Shown here in pieces: positions 53,197-60,886 of a stretch of 64,000 nucleotides of DNA. The stretch comes from Tamlana crocina (GTDB lineage Bacteria > Bacteroidota > Bacteroidia > Flavobacteriales > Flavobacteriaceae): positions 1,374,001 through 1,438,000 of the forward strand of contig CP158972.1 of NCBI GenBank assembly GCA_040429635.1. The letters are read 5' to 3'. Position numbers and translations under genes: made by a program. Positions within the stretch are counted from its first letter, which is position 1. The number at the start of each line of letters is the position of its first letter. The notes beneath the pieces were generated by a model. The model was not told where the DNA came from, ran no database searches, and was given only the letters and a program-made list of their open reading frames with translations.

Positions 53197-54173
53197 CGGC
53201 CCATTTTCGTTTCGATATGTTCCGCAATTTGTTTGGCATGGATTCTGGAGTTTTCAATAAACCATTTATGGGTTTCCTTTCCGCCACAAATTACGCCTGC
53301 CAAATATAGATTTTCAACGTTAGTTTCCATGGTGTCGCTGTTGTAAGTGGGGATACGCTTTCCGTCATCCGATACCCATATACCGCTATCTGCCAACAAA
53401 TCGAAATTAGGGAGGTAGCCCGTAAGCGCCACTACAAAATCGTTTGGTATGGCCACTGTACCGTTTTGGGTTTTTATAATCACCTTTTCAGGTTTTATTT
53501 CAGCAATTTCAGAATTAAAATAGGCTTTAATACTACCTTCTTCAATGCGGTTGATGATATCGGGGCGCACCCAATATTTTACCCGTTCGCCAATGGTTTC
53601 GCCGCGTACCACCATGGTAACGCGCCCACCTTTGCGCCAAATTTCCAATGCGGCATCAACGGCCGAATTACTCGCACCCACCACAATAACGTCCTGCATG
53701 CTGTAATTGTGCGCTTCTTTGTAATAGTGGGTGACTTTGGGCAAACTTTCACCGGGAACATTCAGCAGTTTGGGGATGTCGTAAAACCCAGTACAAATGA
53801 TGACATGTTTGGCTGAATAATGGTTTTTGCTCGTTGTAATCTTAAATGCTTCGGAAGCTTTTTCAACCGAAACTACGTTTTCATAAAGATTGATATGCAA
53901 TTGATTGGACGTGGTTACCCTGCGGTAATATTCCAAAGCCTCATCGCGGTTGGGTTTGGGGTTGTTGCTTATAAAAGGAATCGCGTCAATTTCCAATTTT
54001 TCAGAAGTGGAAAAGAACGTCATGTTTTTTGGGTAATTGAAAAGGGAGTTGGTTAGCGCTCCCTTTTCAATAATCAAATAATCCCATTTCCGCTTTTTGC
54101 ATTCCAACGCACAGGCAATGCCTATGGGGCCTCCGCCGATAATGATAATATCTTTTTTTATAATGTCACTCAT
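53193..54173 (-). CDS. ypdA: YpdA-type FAD/NADPH reductase (putative bacillithiol disulfide reductase)
   Basis: 326 residues from the ATG at 54173 (a TTG at 54179 gives 328). FAD-binding motif IIIGGGPIGIACALECKKR at the N-terminus, NADP motif VVVGASNSAVDAALEIWRKG (about 165-184) and C-terminal TNVENLYLAGVICGGKETHK. There is no CxxC, as in YpdA. In Firmicutes YpdA recycles bacillithiol disulfide, and Bacteroidota also make bacillithiol. The gene overlaps the MFS transporter stop by 8 bases. Operon: MFS, ypdA, VOC. Confidence 0.87.
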   Translation of the reverse strand: MSDIIKKDIIIIGGGPIGIACALECKKRKWDYLIIEKGALTNSLFNYPKNMTFFSTSEKLEIDAIPFISNNPKPNRDEALEYYRRVTTSNQLHINLYENVVSVEKASEAFKITTSKNHYSAKHVIICTGFYDIPKLLNVPGESLPKVTHYYKEAHNYSMQDVIVVGASNSAVDAALEIWRKGGRVTMVVRGETIGERVKYWVRPDIINRIEEGSIKAYFNSEIAEIKPEKVIIKTQNGTVAIPNDFVVALTGYLPNFDLLADSGIWVSDDGKRIPTYNSDTMETNVENLYLAGVICGGKETHKWFIENSRIHAKQIAEHIETKMGR

Positions 54174-55425
54174 GTTCAATTAAAGTATTTTCAATCAAAG
54201 GTTCTACGGCTTTTTGTCGCTGTGTTTTTTTCATATTCAAATAACGGCTCAAGCCAAAAAGCAAAAATACACAAAACGCAGCCAGTAGGGTAATGATGTA
54301 CCAAGTGTTGTCGTAGCCCAGCTTGTCAACCAGTCGCATACCGGCGTTGTGCCCAAAAATATGGGCGATGGAAAAGGCAATGGAATACAGTGCCATATAC
54401 TCGCCTTGATTGCCTTTTTTGGCGCGATCTAGTGCAAACGCGTTGGAAAAGGGAAAGGTTATCATTTCGCCAACGGTCATCAGCAGCATGCCCAAAACCA
54501 AAACGCCACTCCATGGGGTGAAATTCAGAATTAAAAAGCTACTGCCTGTTAAAATGGCACCAAAAAGCATCAATCCCGTTTTGGTGAATCGGGTGTTTTC
54601 CAGCCACTTTATCAAAGGCATTTCCAATAGAAAAATTAAAAATCCGTTAGTGCCCAATAAAATTCCGATTTCCAATTCGGTTAGCAGATGCGATTCTTTG
54701 TAATACAATGGCATGGTTGAAAAATACTGTAAAAACACAATGCCGAACAGTACCATGGCCACCAAGAACATCAAAAATGCTTTGTCGGCGTACGCCGATT
54801 TGGGGTTGTTGACCACAACTTCGTCCAACACTTTGGATTTTTTGGGGTTTAAAACCATCACTAAAACCAGTGTGGCGATAATACAGGTTATCCCGTCAAC
54901 CCAAAACAATCCGCCATAGCTCAATGTGGTAATTATAAGTCCGCCAATGGCCGGGCCTGCCGAAAATCCCAAATTTATGGCCAATCGTATTAGGGTAACC
55001 GAACGCGTTTTGTTTTCGGGTTTGCTATAAGCGCTCAAAGCCACGAACATGGCCGGACGGAACATATCGGCAACCAGCATCACCAAAAAAATACCGAAAC
55101 AAAGGCTTTCGAAAGTATGCAAAAACTGAAGGGCAATAAACAGAAATCCTGTGGCCAACAAGCTAAAAGCCATTACTTTGTAGTATCCTACTTTGTCGGT
55201 CATGCGGCCGCCCAACCACGACCCGATTACCGAACCCAATCCAAAGGCACTCATAATCCACCCCACATCGCTAAGCGAAAAGTTTAAACTCTCGGTGAGG
55301 TAAAGCGATAAAAATGGAATAACCATCGTGCCCGCCCGGTTTATTAGCGTGATGAGTGCCAACCACCATACCTCTTGCGATAAGCCTTTAAATGTGTTTA
55401 AGTAATTGTTGAGTAGCCTTTTCAT
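54166..55425 (-). CDS. MFS transporter (MdtH-like)
   Basis: 419 residues, 12 helices. MFS motif A between helices 2 and 3: GSWLGGRMTDKVGYYKVM (about 67-84). A second related loop is LENTRFTKTG near 272. The gene starts the VOC-YpdA operon, so an exporter of a toxic compound whose thiol adducts are handled by the downstream enzymes is a reasonable but unproved idea. Confidence 0.9.
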   Translation of the reverse strand: MKRLLNNYLNTFKGLSQEVWWLALITLINRAGTMVIPFLSLYLTESLNFSLSDVGWIMSAFGLGSVIGSWLGGRMTDKVGYYKVMAFSLLATGFLFIALQFLHTFESLCFGIFLVMLVADMFRPAMFVALSAYSKPENKTRSVTLIRLAINLGFSAGPAIGGLIITTLSYGGLFWVDGITCIIATLVLVMVLNPKKSKVLDEVVVNNPKSAYADKAFLMFLVAMVLFGIVFLQYFSTMPLYYKESHLLTELEIGILLGTNGFLIFLLEMPLIKWLENTRFTKTGLMLFGAILTGSSFLILNFTPWSGVLVLGMLLMTVGEMITFPFSNAFALDRAKKGNQGEYMALYSIAFSIAHIFGHNAGMRLVDKLGYDNTWYIITLLAAFCVFLLFGLSRYLNMKKTQRQKAVEPLIENTLIEHE

Positions 55426-55549
55426 GAGTTCTAATTGCTCTGTTTTTGTTTCACATGTTTTTTTGATTAGATCCTGTTATGCATCAGGATTAGTTCAACT
55501 AAATCAATTTAATTCGCTAGCTTTTAAATTGCTGGTTTCACTAAAAATA

Positions 55550-55577
55550 AAAAGTCCGACGCTGAGGTCGGACTTTT
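55550..55577 (-). terminator. Terminator of a small minus-strand transcript
   Basis: AAAAGTCCGAC-gctgag-GTCGGACTTTT; read on the minus strand it is followed by TATTTTTA. Both flanking annotated genes start, not end, here. Confidence 0.75.
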
Positions 55578-55603
55578 ACATATTGTATTAATTTATAATA
55601 ACA

Positions 55604-55687
55604 TCATCGCAATATATAACAAGTCCAACAGCTTCCCTTATAAGAAGCGATCCATTGTTTTCTAAGAATTGTGACGTTACTACGCAT
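55604..55687 (-). CDS. Possible 27-aa peptide with CWTC motif
   Basis: MRSNVTILRKQWIASYKGSC, then WTCYILR. A 24-base leader separates it from the TAAGTTTG box. Two cysteines two residues apart (CWTC) and a basic N-terminus are unlike random noncoding reading. It may equally be the chance frame of a small RNA. No family recognised. Confidence 0.4.
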   Translation of the reverse strand: MRSNVTILRKQWIASYKGSCWTCYILR

Positions 55688-55764
55688 GTTTAATTTTTAT
55701 TATTGAACTACAAACTTATATAAAATATTTTGAAATTGTATTTTTGAAGTGAAAATGTTTAAAA

Positions 55765-56370
55765 ATGAAGAAACTCATCACCCTTTTTTTAACGCTCATT
55801 TGCCTATCGGGCTGTGCGCAAAAAAAGCGCCCGATAATGGGTGAAACCGAATTTCAAAAAGAATTGAACGCCGATTTTAAGGATGCTTCAAAATCACCAT
55901 TAAAGGATAAAGACCGAAAAAATTTTAAAAGATTGGACTTTTTTAAGTTCGATTCTACTTATGTGGTAAATGCCCGCTTGGAGCGAACACCCAACTCCAA
56001 ATGGTTTAATATGAAAACCACTACCGATAGGGTTTCAAAAGAACGGGTTTACGGGGTGTTGCTTTTTGAGCTGAAAGGTGAAAAATATAAATTGAATGTA
56101 TATCAAGGGAAAGATTTAATGAAGGAGGAAGGGTTTGAAGATTACCTCTTTTTACCGTTTTTGGATGAAACCAACGGACTGGAAAGTTATGGCGGCGGAC
56201 GCTATATCGATGCCCGAATTCCAGATGGCGACACCATAGTCATTGATTTCAATAAAGCCTACAACCCGTATTGCGCCTACAACGAAAAATATTCCTGCCC
56301 CATAGTGCCCCGCGAAAATTATTTAAAAACAAGAGTAGAGGCTGGGGTAAAAGCTTTTAGGAAGAATTGA
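55765..56370 (+). CDS. DUF1684 lipoprotein
   Basis: 201 residues with lipobox LSGC (Cys17). DUF1684 features: KELNADFKDASKSPLKDKDR near the start, the central RTPNSKWFNMKTTTDRVSKE, and the C-terminal FNKAYNPYCAYNEKYSCPIV with VPRENYL. Function unknown; the family is frequent in Bacteroidota. No operon partner is evident. Confidence 0.9.
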   Translation: MKKLITLFLTLICLSGCAQKKRPIMGETEFQKELNADFKDASKSPLKDKDRKNFKRLDFFKFDSTYVVNARLERTPNSKWFNMKTTTDRVSKERVYGVLLFELKGEKYKLNVYQGKDLMKEEGFEDYLFLPFLDETNGLESYGGGRYIDARIPDGDTIVIDFNKAYNPYCAYNEKYSCPIVPRENYLKTRVEAGVKAFRKN

Positions 56371-56543
56371 TGGTTTTTGCATAAAAAATAGAGGTTACAA
56401 GCCAGAAAGTATGGCATAATGAGTTGTTAAAAGTTTTAACCAATTGATTGTTTCTAAGCCTACTTTAGTACTAAAGTTAACTATTGAGTGCTACATTTTG
56501 TTTATAATAATTGCATGTTTGATTTTATTGAAATTATTAAAAC
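56371..56543. promoter_or_regulatory. Leader region of the hybrid regulator gene with a 16-bp palindrome
   Basis: The perfect palindrome ACTTTAGTACTAAAGT lies at 56462-56477, about 80 bases upstream of the promoter at 56556-56585. It has no stem-loop gap or T-run, so protein binding is more likely than termination. Confidence 0.45.
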
Positions 56544-56555
56544 TTGTATTACATG

Positions 56556-56585
56556 TTTGTCCGTTTTATACTTTCTATATATTTG
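56556..56585 (+). promoter_or_regulatory. Promoter of the hybrid regulator gene
   Basis: TTTG (56556-56559), 18-base spacer, TATATTTG (56578-56585). The best match to TTTG-N19-TAnnTTTG in the window. The ATG at 56607 is 21 bases beyond, supporting that start over the open frame upstream. Confidence 0.75.
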
Positions 56586-56606
56586 TTTTATACTAATTAT
56601 AACTCT

Positions 56607-59600
56607 ATGCAACGTGCTTTTTGTCTCATAGTCTTTTTGGGTCTGTTTTACTGTGGTGTTGCGCAAAAGAAAGTTTATCAATTTACACACTTGTCAACAG
56701 CTGAAGGGTTGTCGCAAAGTTCGGCCATAGCTATAGAACAAGACGATTTAGGTCAGGTTTGGATAGGTACCCGAGACGGATTGAATAGATATGACGGCAG
56801 TAAATTTAAGATTTACCGTAATGATTTTGATGACGAAAGTTCGCTAAGCAATAACGATATTCTTGCTATCAAGCAGGATTCTAAAGGTTTCATTTGGATA
56901 GGAACTTACAATGGTTTGAACAAATATAACCCTAGGTCTGATACATTTACCCGATACTTTCACGAACAAAACAAGGGGTCTTTAAGCAATAATACCGTAT
57001 GGACTATTGAAGAAATGTCCAATGGAGAAATGTGGATTGGTACCTCAAACGGTCTCTCGGTTTATAACCAAGACTCTAACACCTTTAAAACGTATGTAAA
57101 AAGTAGTTCAGAAGAAAGTCTTTTAGGTAGCCATATACTGTCAATTTTAGAAACACGAGAAGGAACAATCTATATTGGAACCACGTCGGGGTTAAGTGAA
57201 GCTATAAAAGACAATAATGGTAATTACAAGTTTAAAGCGATACCCAAAACAACATCGGTTTATATTCAAGATGTTATAGAATCAGAGAACGGTGAAATAT
57301 TAATGGCAACACAATCTCGTGGCGTTCTTTCATATAATATTGTTAGCAAAAAAGTAAAAACATTTCCTATTGTTGGAGAGAAAAACGACGGTGGTAAAAA
57401 CGTAAGGAGGCTATTGTATGACGCTAATGGCTTATTGTGGATTGGGACCTACAACGGCTTAACAGTGGTTAAGAACAATAAAGTTGTAGCGTCCTTGATG
57501 TCTGACTTAAACAATCCTAAAAGTTTGAGTAAGAATTCCATAAAGTGTTTGTTCAAAGACAAAAAAGGATCGATATGGATAGGTACTTATTATGGAGGGG
57601 TAAATATTTGGGATGAATCTAATGTAAATTTTATAAACTATGCCCATAAATTAGGGAATAGAGGTTTAAATTACAATGTAGTGAGCTCAATAGCGCATTA
57701 TAACAATCTTGTGTTTTTTGGAACCGAAGGTGGAGGTATAAACATATACGATAAAACGCTACAGTCGTTTAGTTATATTGAACAACGTTCCACAAACCAA
57801 CTTCCTGACAATAACATAAAGGCTTTGAGTATTATTGACAAGGACAAACTTTGGATAGGTACATTTAATAGAGGACTTGCAATTTATAACTTGTCTACTA
57901 AAACCTTTGAAACAAATATTTTACCCAGTCAACTGAAAAGTTTTTTAAGTGATGTTGGTATTTATAGTATTCAAAAAGATAAATATCAAAATGTATGGAT
58001 AGGCACCTTTGGTAAGGGTATTGTAAAATATAACCAAGCATTACAAACATATAATGTAATTGGTACTAGTGATGATATTTCAAAATCATTATCCAGTAAT
58101 TTGATTAGAGCCTTAATGATTGATGACCAACAAAATGTTTGGGCCGGGACAGAAAAGGGATTAAACAAGATTGATAACAACGGTATAGTTACGCCTTATT
58201 TTTATGATTTTAATAGGCAATACGGTGATGATATTTTATGTGTATTTCAAGATAGTAATCGTAATATTTGGGTGGGAACAAAAGCAAAAGGCTTGTTTAA
58301 ACTGGAAAGAACAACCTTTGTGCCAATACCTTTAAAGGAAAACAACATTAAATTATCATCAATAAACAGTATTTTAGAAGACAAACCACGTACACTATGG
58401 TTAAGCACAAATCAAGGCTTAGTAAAATACAACATAAATTCAGGGCAACTAGAGCTTTTTAATCAGCGTGATGGGCTTGTGGGTAATGAGTTCAATAATA
58501 ATGCGGCTTTAAAGGTTGGTAAATCTGATTTTTACTTTGGAGGGCCCACGGGAGTGTCTTTTTTTAATTCAAACCGTTTAAACAAAAACACCTATGCGCC
58601 ACAGGTTATTTTAACAGATTTTACCATTAAAAATGAGCCCGTAGCCTTAAAAGATGAAAATGAAGTTTTACATGAAGCACTTTCGTTTACAAAGTCCATA
58701 CGGTTGTCGCACGACCAAGGTAACTTTAGTATTACGTTTTCCATACCTAATTTTATAAACTCAAATAACAACAGTTACCAATATAGGCTTGCGGGTTTAG
58801 AGGAAGAGTGGAATTTTTCATCAAATAATACGGCATCATATACCATTCAAAACCCAGGAAACTATGTGTTTGAAGTTAGAGGTGTTAATAGTGATGGTGT
58901 TTTTAATAAGGACGTTACAAGCCTTGATATAGAAGTAAGACCAGCCCCTTGGAGAAGTTGGTGGGCATTTATGCTTTACGGTTTGTTTATAGTTACGGCA
59001 CTGTATTTCTTAATAGATGTGTTAAAGTCAAAAACCAAACTGCGCCATCAGTTGGAGATGGAGCACCTTGAGGCTGAGCGAACAAAGGAAATCAACAAAA
59101 CAAAACTAGAATTTTTCACCAATATTTCACATGAATTTAGAACCCCACTAGCACTAATTTTAGGGCCGCTTCATCAGATTATTGAGGACTATAGAGGCAG
59201 TAATAAAATATACAAAAAGCTTCTGGTTGTTGAAAATAGCGCCAATCATTTATTGCAGCTTATCAATAGGTTGATGGATTTTAGAAAGCTTGAAAATAAT
59301 CTTTATAAATTAGAAACGGCAGAAGGTAATATTGTTAAGTTTTTAAAAGAGATCTATTTGTCATTTTCAGAATTTGCCAAAGATGGGAGGTATAACTATA
59401 ATTTTATAGCCCCTCAAGAACTTATCTTAGTGTATTATGACCGCAATAAATTAGAACGTGTATTTTATAATTTGATTTCAAATGCCTTTAGATATACACC
59501 AAAAGGAGGACAAATTAATGTGAAGATTGAAAGGCTAAACCATAGCGTATTGATAAAAATTGAAGATACCGGTGTAGGTATCGCTGAAGAATACCAAGAC

Positions 59601-60677
59601 AAAATATTTGAGCGTTTTTTTGAGGTAGCTGTAAATAACAGGCCAGATAACGACTATAACAAGGGGACTGGCATAGGGTTGTCAATAGCAAAAAATATTG
59701 TGGATTTGCATAAGGGCAGTATCAAGTTGGAAGCCAACAATGGTGCCCAAGGCTCTGTGTTTTGTGTGGAATTATTATTAGGTAGTGATCATTTGTCTGA
59801 TGACGAAATTATTGAAGATTTTAAGTTTAGTGATGATGTGTCTCAATATGTTGACCAATTAGAACCCCAAACACTAGGGCTTGACGATGTTCTTGATACA
59901 CTGCCAATAGCTGGGAAACAAACAATTCTCTTGGTTGAAGACAACAAACCTTTGCGCAAGTTCATGAAAAGTATCTTAAAGGATGTTTACAATATTCTTG
60001 AAGCAGAAAACGGAAAAGTAGCTTTTAACCTTGCCATAAAAGAAACTCCAGATCTTATTATAAGCGATGTTGTAATGCCTGTAATGCCAGGTACCGAACT
60101 CTGCGCAGCGGTCAAGAATGATATTAAAACAAGTCATATTCCCTTGATATTATTGACTTCAAGGACTTCTTTAGTCTATAAATTGGAAGGCTTAGAGCGT
60201 GGGGCTGATGACTACATAAGTAAGCCATTCAACGTAAAAGAGTTTAAGGTGCGTATCAAAAATATTCTAGATGCTAATGCACGATTAAAACAAAAGTTTA
60301 CCGAGAGTACCCTTTTACAACCCAATGAAGTAACGGTAACCTCCATCGATGAAAAACTCTATAAAAAAGCCGTTCAGATAGTAGAGAGCAATATTGGTAA
60401 TGATGGATTTGATGTGCCCTTTTTCTGTTCGGAATTAGGGGTTAGCAGAACCATGCTTTTTACAAAAATCAAAGCTTGGTCTGGGTTTACTCCTAATGAA
60501 TTTGTACAGCATTTTAGAATGACTAGAGCCGCTCAATTGCTAGAGCAAGGTAAAATCAATATTTCTGAAATAAGTTATAGGGTTGGGTTTAAAAATCCTA
60601 AGTATTTTAGCAAGTGCTTCCAAAAGAAATTTGGAAAAACACCAACCCAATACGCAAATAAGTTTAGAGAAGTTTAA
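56607..60677 (+). CDS. Hybrid two-component regulator (HTCS) of a polysaccharide utilisation locus
   Basis: 1356 residues from the ATG at 56607; signal peptide ends about CGVAQ. The periplasmic sensor consists of about 14 two-component-regulator propeller repeats (WIGTxxGL, WAGTEKGLNK types, residues 30-650) followed by a Y_Y_Y domain (about 660-750). TM helix near 770-795. The kinase has the H-box NISHEFRTPLAL (His842), N-box NLISNAFRYTPKGG and G1/G2 EDTGVGIAEEYQ and GTGIGLSIAKNIVD. The receiver has Asp1154 in DLIISDVVMPVMP, and an AraC-type HTH ends the protein (INISEISYRVGFKNPKYFSK). It senses an oligosaccharide and activates nearby susCD genes. The sugar cannot be told. Confidence 0.95.
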   Translation: MQRAFCLIVFLGLFYCGVAQKKVYQFTHLSTAEGLSQSSAIAIEQDDLGQVWIGTRDGLNRYDGSKFKIYRNDFDDESSLSNNDILAIKQDSKGFIWIGTYNGLNKYNPRSDTFTRYFHEQNKGSLSNNTVWTIEEMSNGEMWIGTSNGLSVYNQDSNTFKTYVKSSSEESLLGSHILSILETREGTIYIGTTSGLSEAIKDNNGNYKFKAIPKTTSVYIQDVIESENGEILMATQSRGVLSYNIVSKKVKTFPIVGEKNDGGKNVRRLLYDANGLLWIGTYNGLTVVKNNKVVASLMSDLNNPKSLSKNSIKCLFKDKKGSIWIGTYYGGVNIWDESNVNFINYAHKLGNRGLNYNVVSSIAHYNNLVFFGTEGGGINIYDKTLQSFSYIEQRSTNQLPDNNIKALSIIDKDKLWIGTFNRGLAIYNLSTKTFETNILPSQLKSFLSDVGIYSIQKDKYQNVWIGTFGKGIVKYNQALQTYNVIGTSDDISKSLSSNLIRALMIDDQQNVWAGTEKGLNKIDNNGIVTPYFYDFNRQYGDDILCVFQDSNRNIWVGTKAKGLFKLERTTFVPIPLKENNIKLSSINSILEDKPRTLWLSTNQGLVKYNINSGQLELFNQRDGLVGNEFNNNAALKVGKSDFYFGGPTGVSFFNSNRLNKNTYAPQVILTDFTIKNEPVALKDENEVLHEALSFTKSIRLSHDQGNFSITFSIPNFINSNNNSYQYRLAGLEEEWNFSSNNTASYTIQNPGNYVFEVRGVNSDGVFNKDVTSLDIEVRPAPWRSWWAFMLYGLFIVTALYFLIDVLKSKTKLRHQLEMEHLEAERTKEINKTKLEFFTNISHEFRTPLALILGPLHQIIEDYRGSNKIYKKLLVVENSANHLLQLINRLMDFRKLENNLYKLETAEGNIVKFLKEIYLSFSEFAKDGRYNYNFIAPQELILVYYDRNKLERVFYNLISNAFRYTPKGGQINVKIERLNHSVLIKIEDTGVGIAEEYQDKIFERFFEVAVNNRPDNDYNKGTGIGLSIAKNIVDLHKGSIKLEANNGAQGSVFCVELLLGSDHLSDDEIIEDFKFSDDVSQYVDQLEPQTLGLDDVLDTLPIAGKQTILLVEDNKPLRKFMKSILKDVYNILEAENGKVAFNLAIKETPDLIISDVVMPVMPGTELCAAVKNDIKTSHIPLILLTSRTSLVYKLEGLERGADDYISKPFNVKEFKVRIKNILDANARLKQKFTESTLLQPNEVTVTSIDEKLYKKAVQIVESNIGNDGFDVPFFCSELGVSRTMLFTKIKAWSGFTPNEFVQHFRMTRAAQLLEQGKINISEISYRVGFKNPKYFSKCFQKKFGKTPTQYANKFREV

Positions 60678-60691
60678 ATTTCAATGAATTT

Positions 60692-60714
60692 AAACTGTTG
60701 AAAAACAGTTTTTT
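60692..60714 (+). terminator. Terminator of the hybrid regulator gene
   Basis: AAACTGTT-N4-AACAGTTT followed by TTT, 15 bases after the stop. It overlaps the first copy of the direct repeat described next. Confidence 0.75.
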
Positions 60715-60742
60715 GTACTTTTTAACCCCCTTTTTTGTACTT
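60709..60742 (+). promoter_or_regulatory. Direct repeat, candidate operator for the hybrid regulator
   Basis: TTTTTTGTACTT occurs exactly at 60709-60720 and 60731-60742, a 22-base period (two helical turns), separated by TTTAACCCCC. It lies upstream of susC and just downstream of the regulator whose AraC-type domain prefers direct repeats about two turns apart. Inference from position and spacing. Confidence 0.5.
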
Positions 60743-60773
60743 CAAGTTCGGTTCTTTGTTCTAGTTTTAGAAT

Positions 60774-60866
60774 ATGAAAAACCAAAGACGAAATAGGTAT
60801 TATGTTGAGATTGTCCTTATCACAATCATTGTGCTATTTAGTCTTATTATTATCTATTTAAGCTAA
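60774..60866 (+). CDS. Small membrane peptide (30 aa) upstream of susC
   Basis: MKNQRRNRYYVEIVLITIIV then LFSLIIIYLS: a basic N-terminus and one complete hydrophobic helix (residues 11-29). It ends 20 bases before the susC start and lies after the candidate operator, so it would be transcribed with susCD. No family recognised; it could be a leader peptide. Confidence 0.5.
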   Translation: MKNQRRNRYYVEIVLITIIVLFSLIIIYLS

Positions 60867-60886
60867 ATTAACTAAAATTTAAACTA

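Larger units (their letters stand above)
55426..55764. other. Divergent intergenic region with a miniature transcription unit
   Basis: 339 bases between the MFS gene and the DUF1684 gene. It holds, on the minus strand, a TAAGTTTG box (55718-55711), a 27-codon frame (55687-55604) and a strong hairpin (55577-55550). A real gene or small RNA is likely because a terminator would otherwise have nothing to end. No other gene is seen. Confidence 0.55.

Noticed and set aside
55406-55591. 61-codon plus-strand frame between the MFS and DUF1684 genes
   Set aside because: Runs through the start of the MFS gene and the terminator hairpin; no protein-like pattern.
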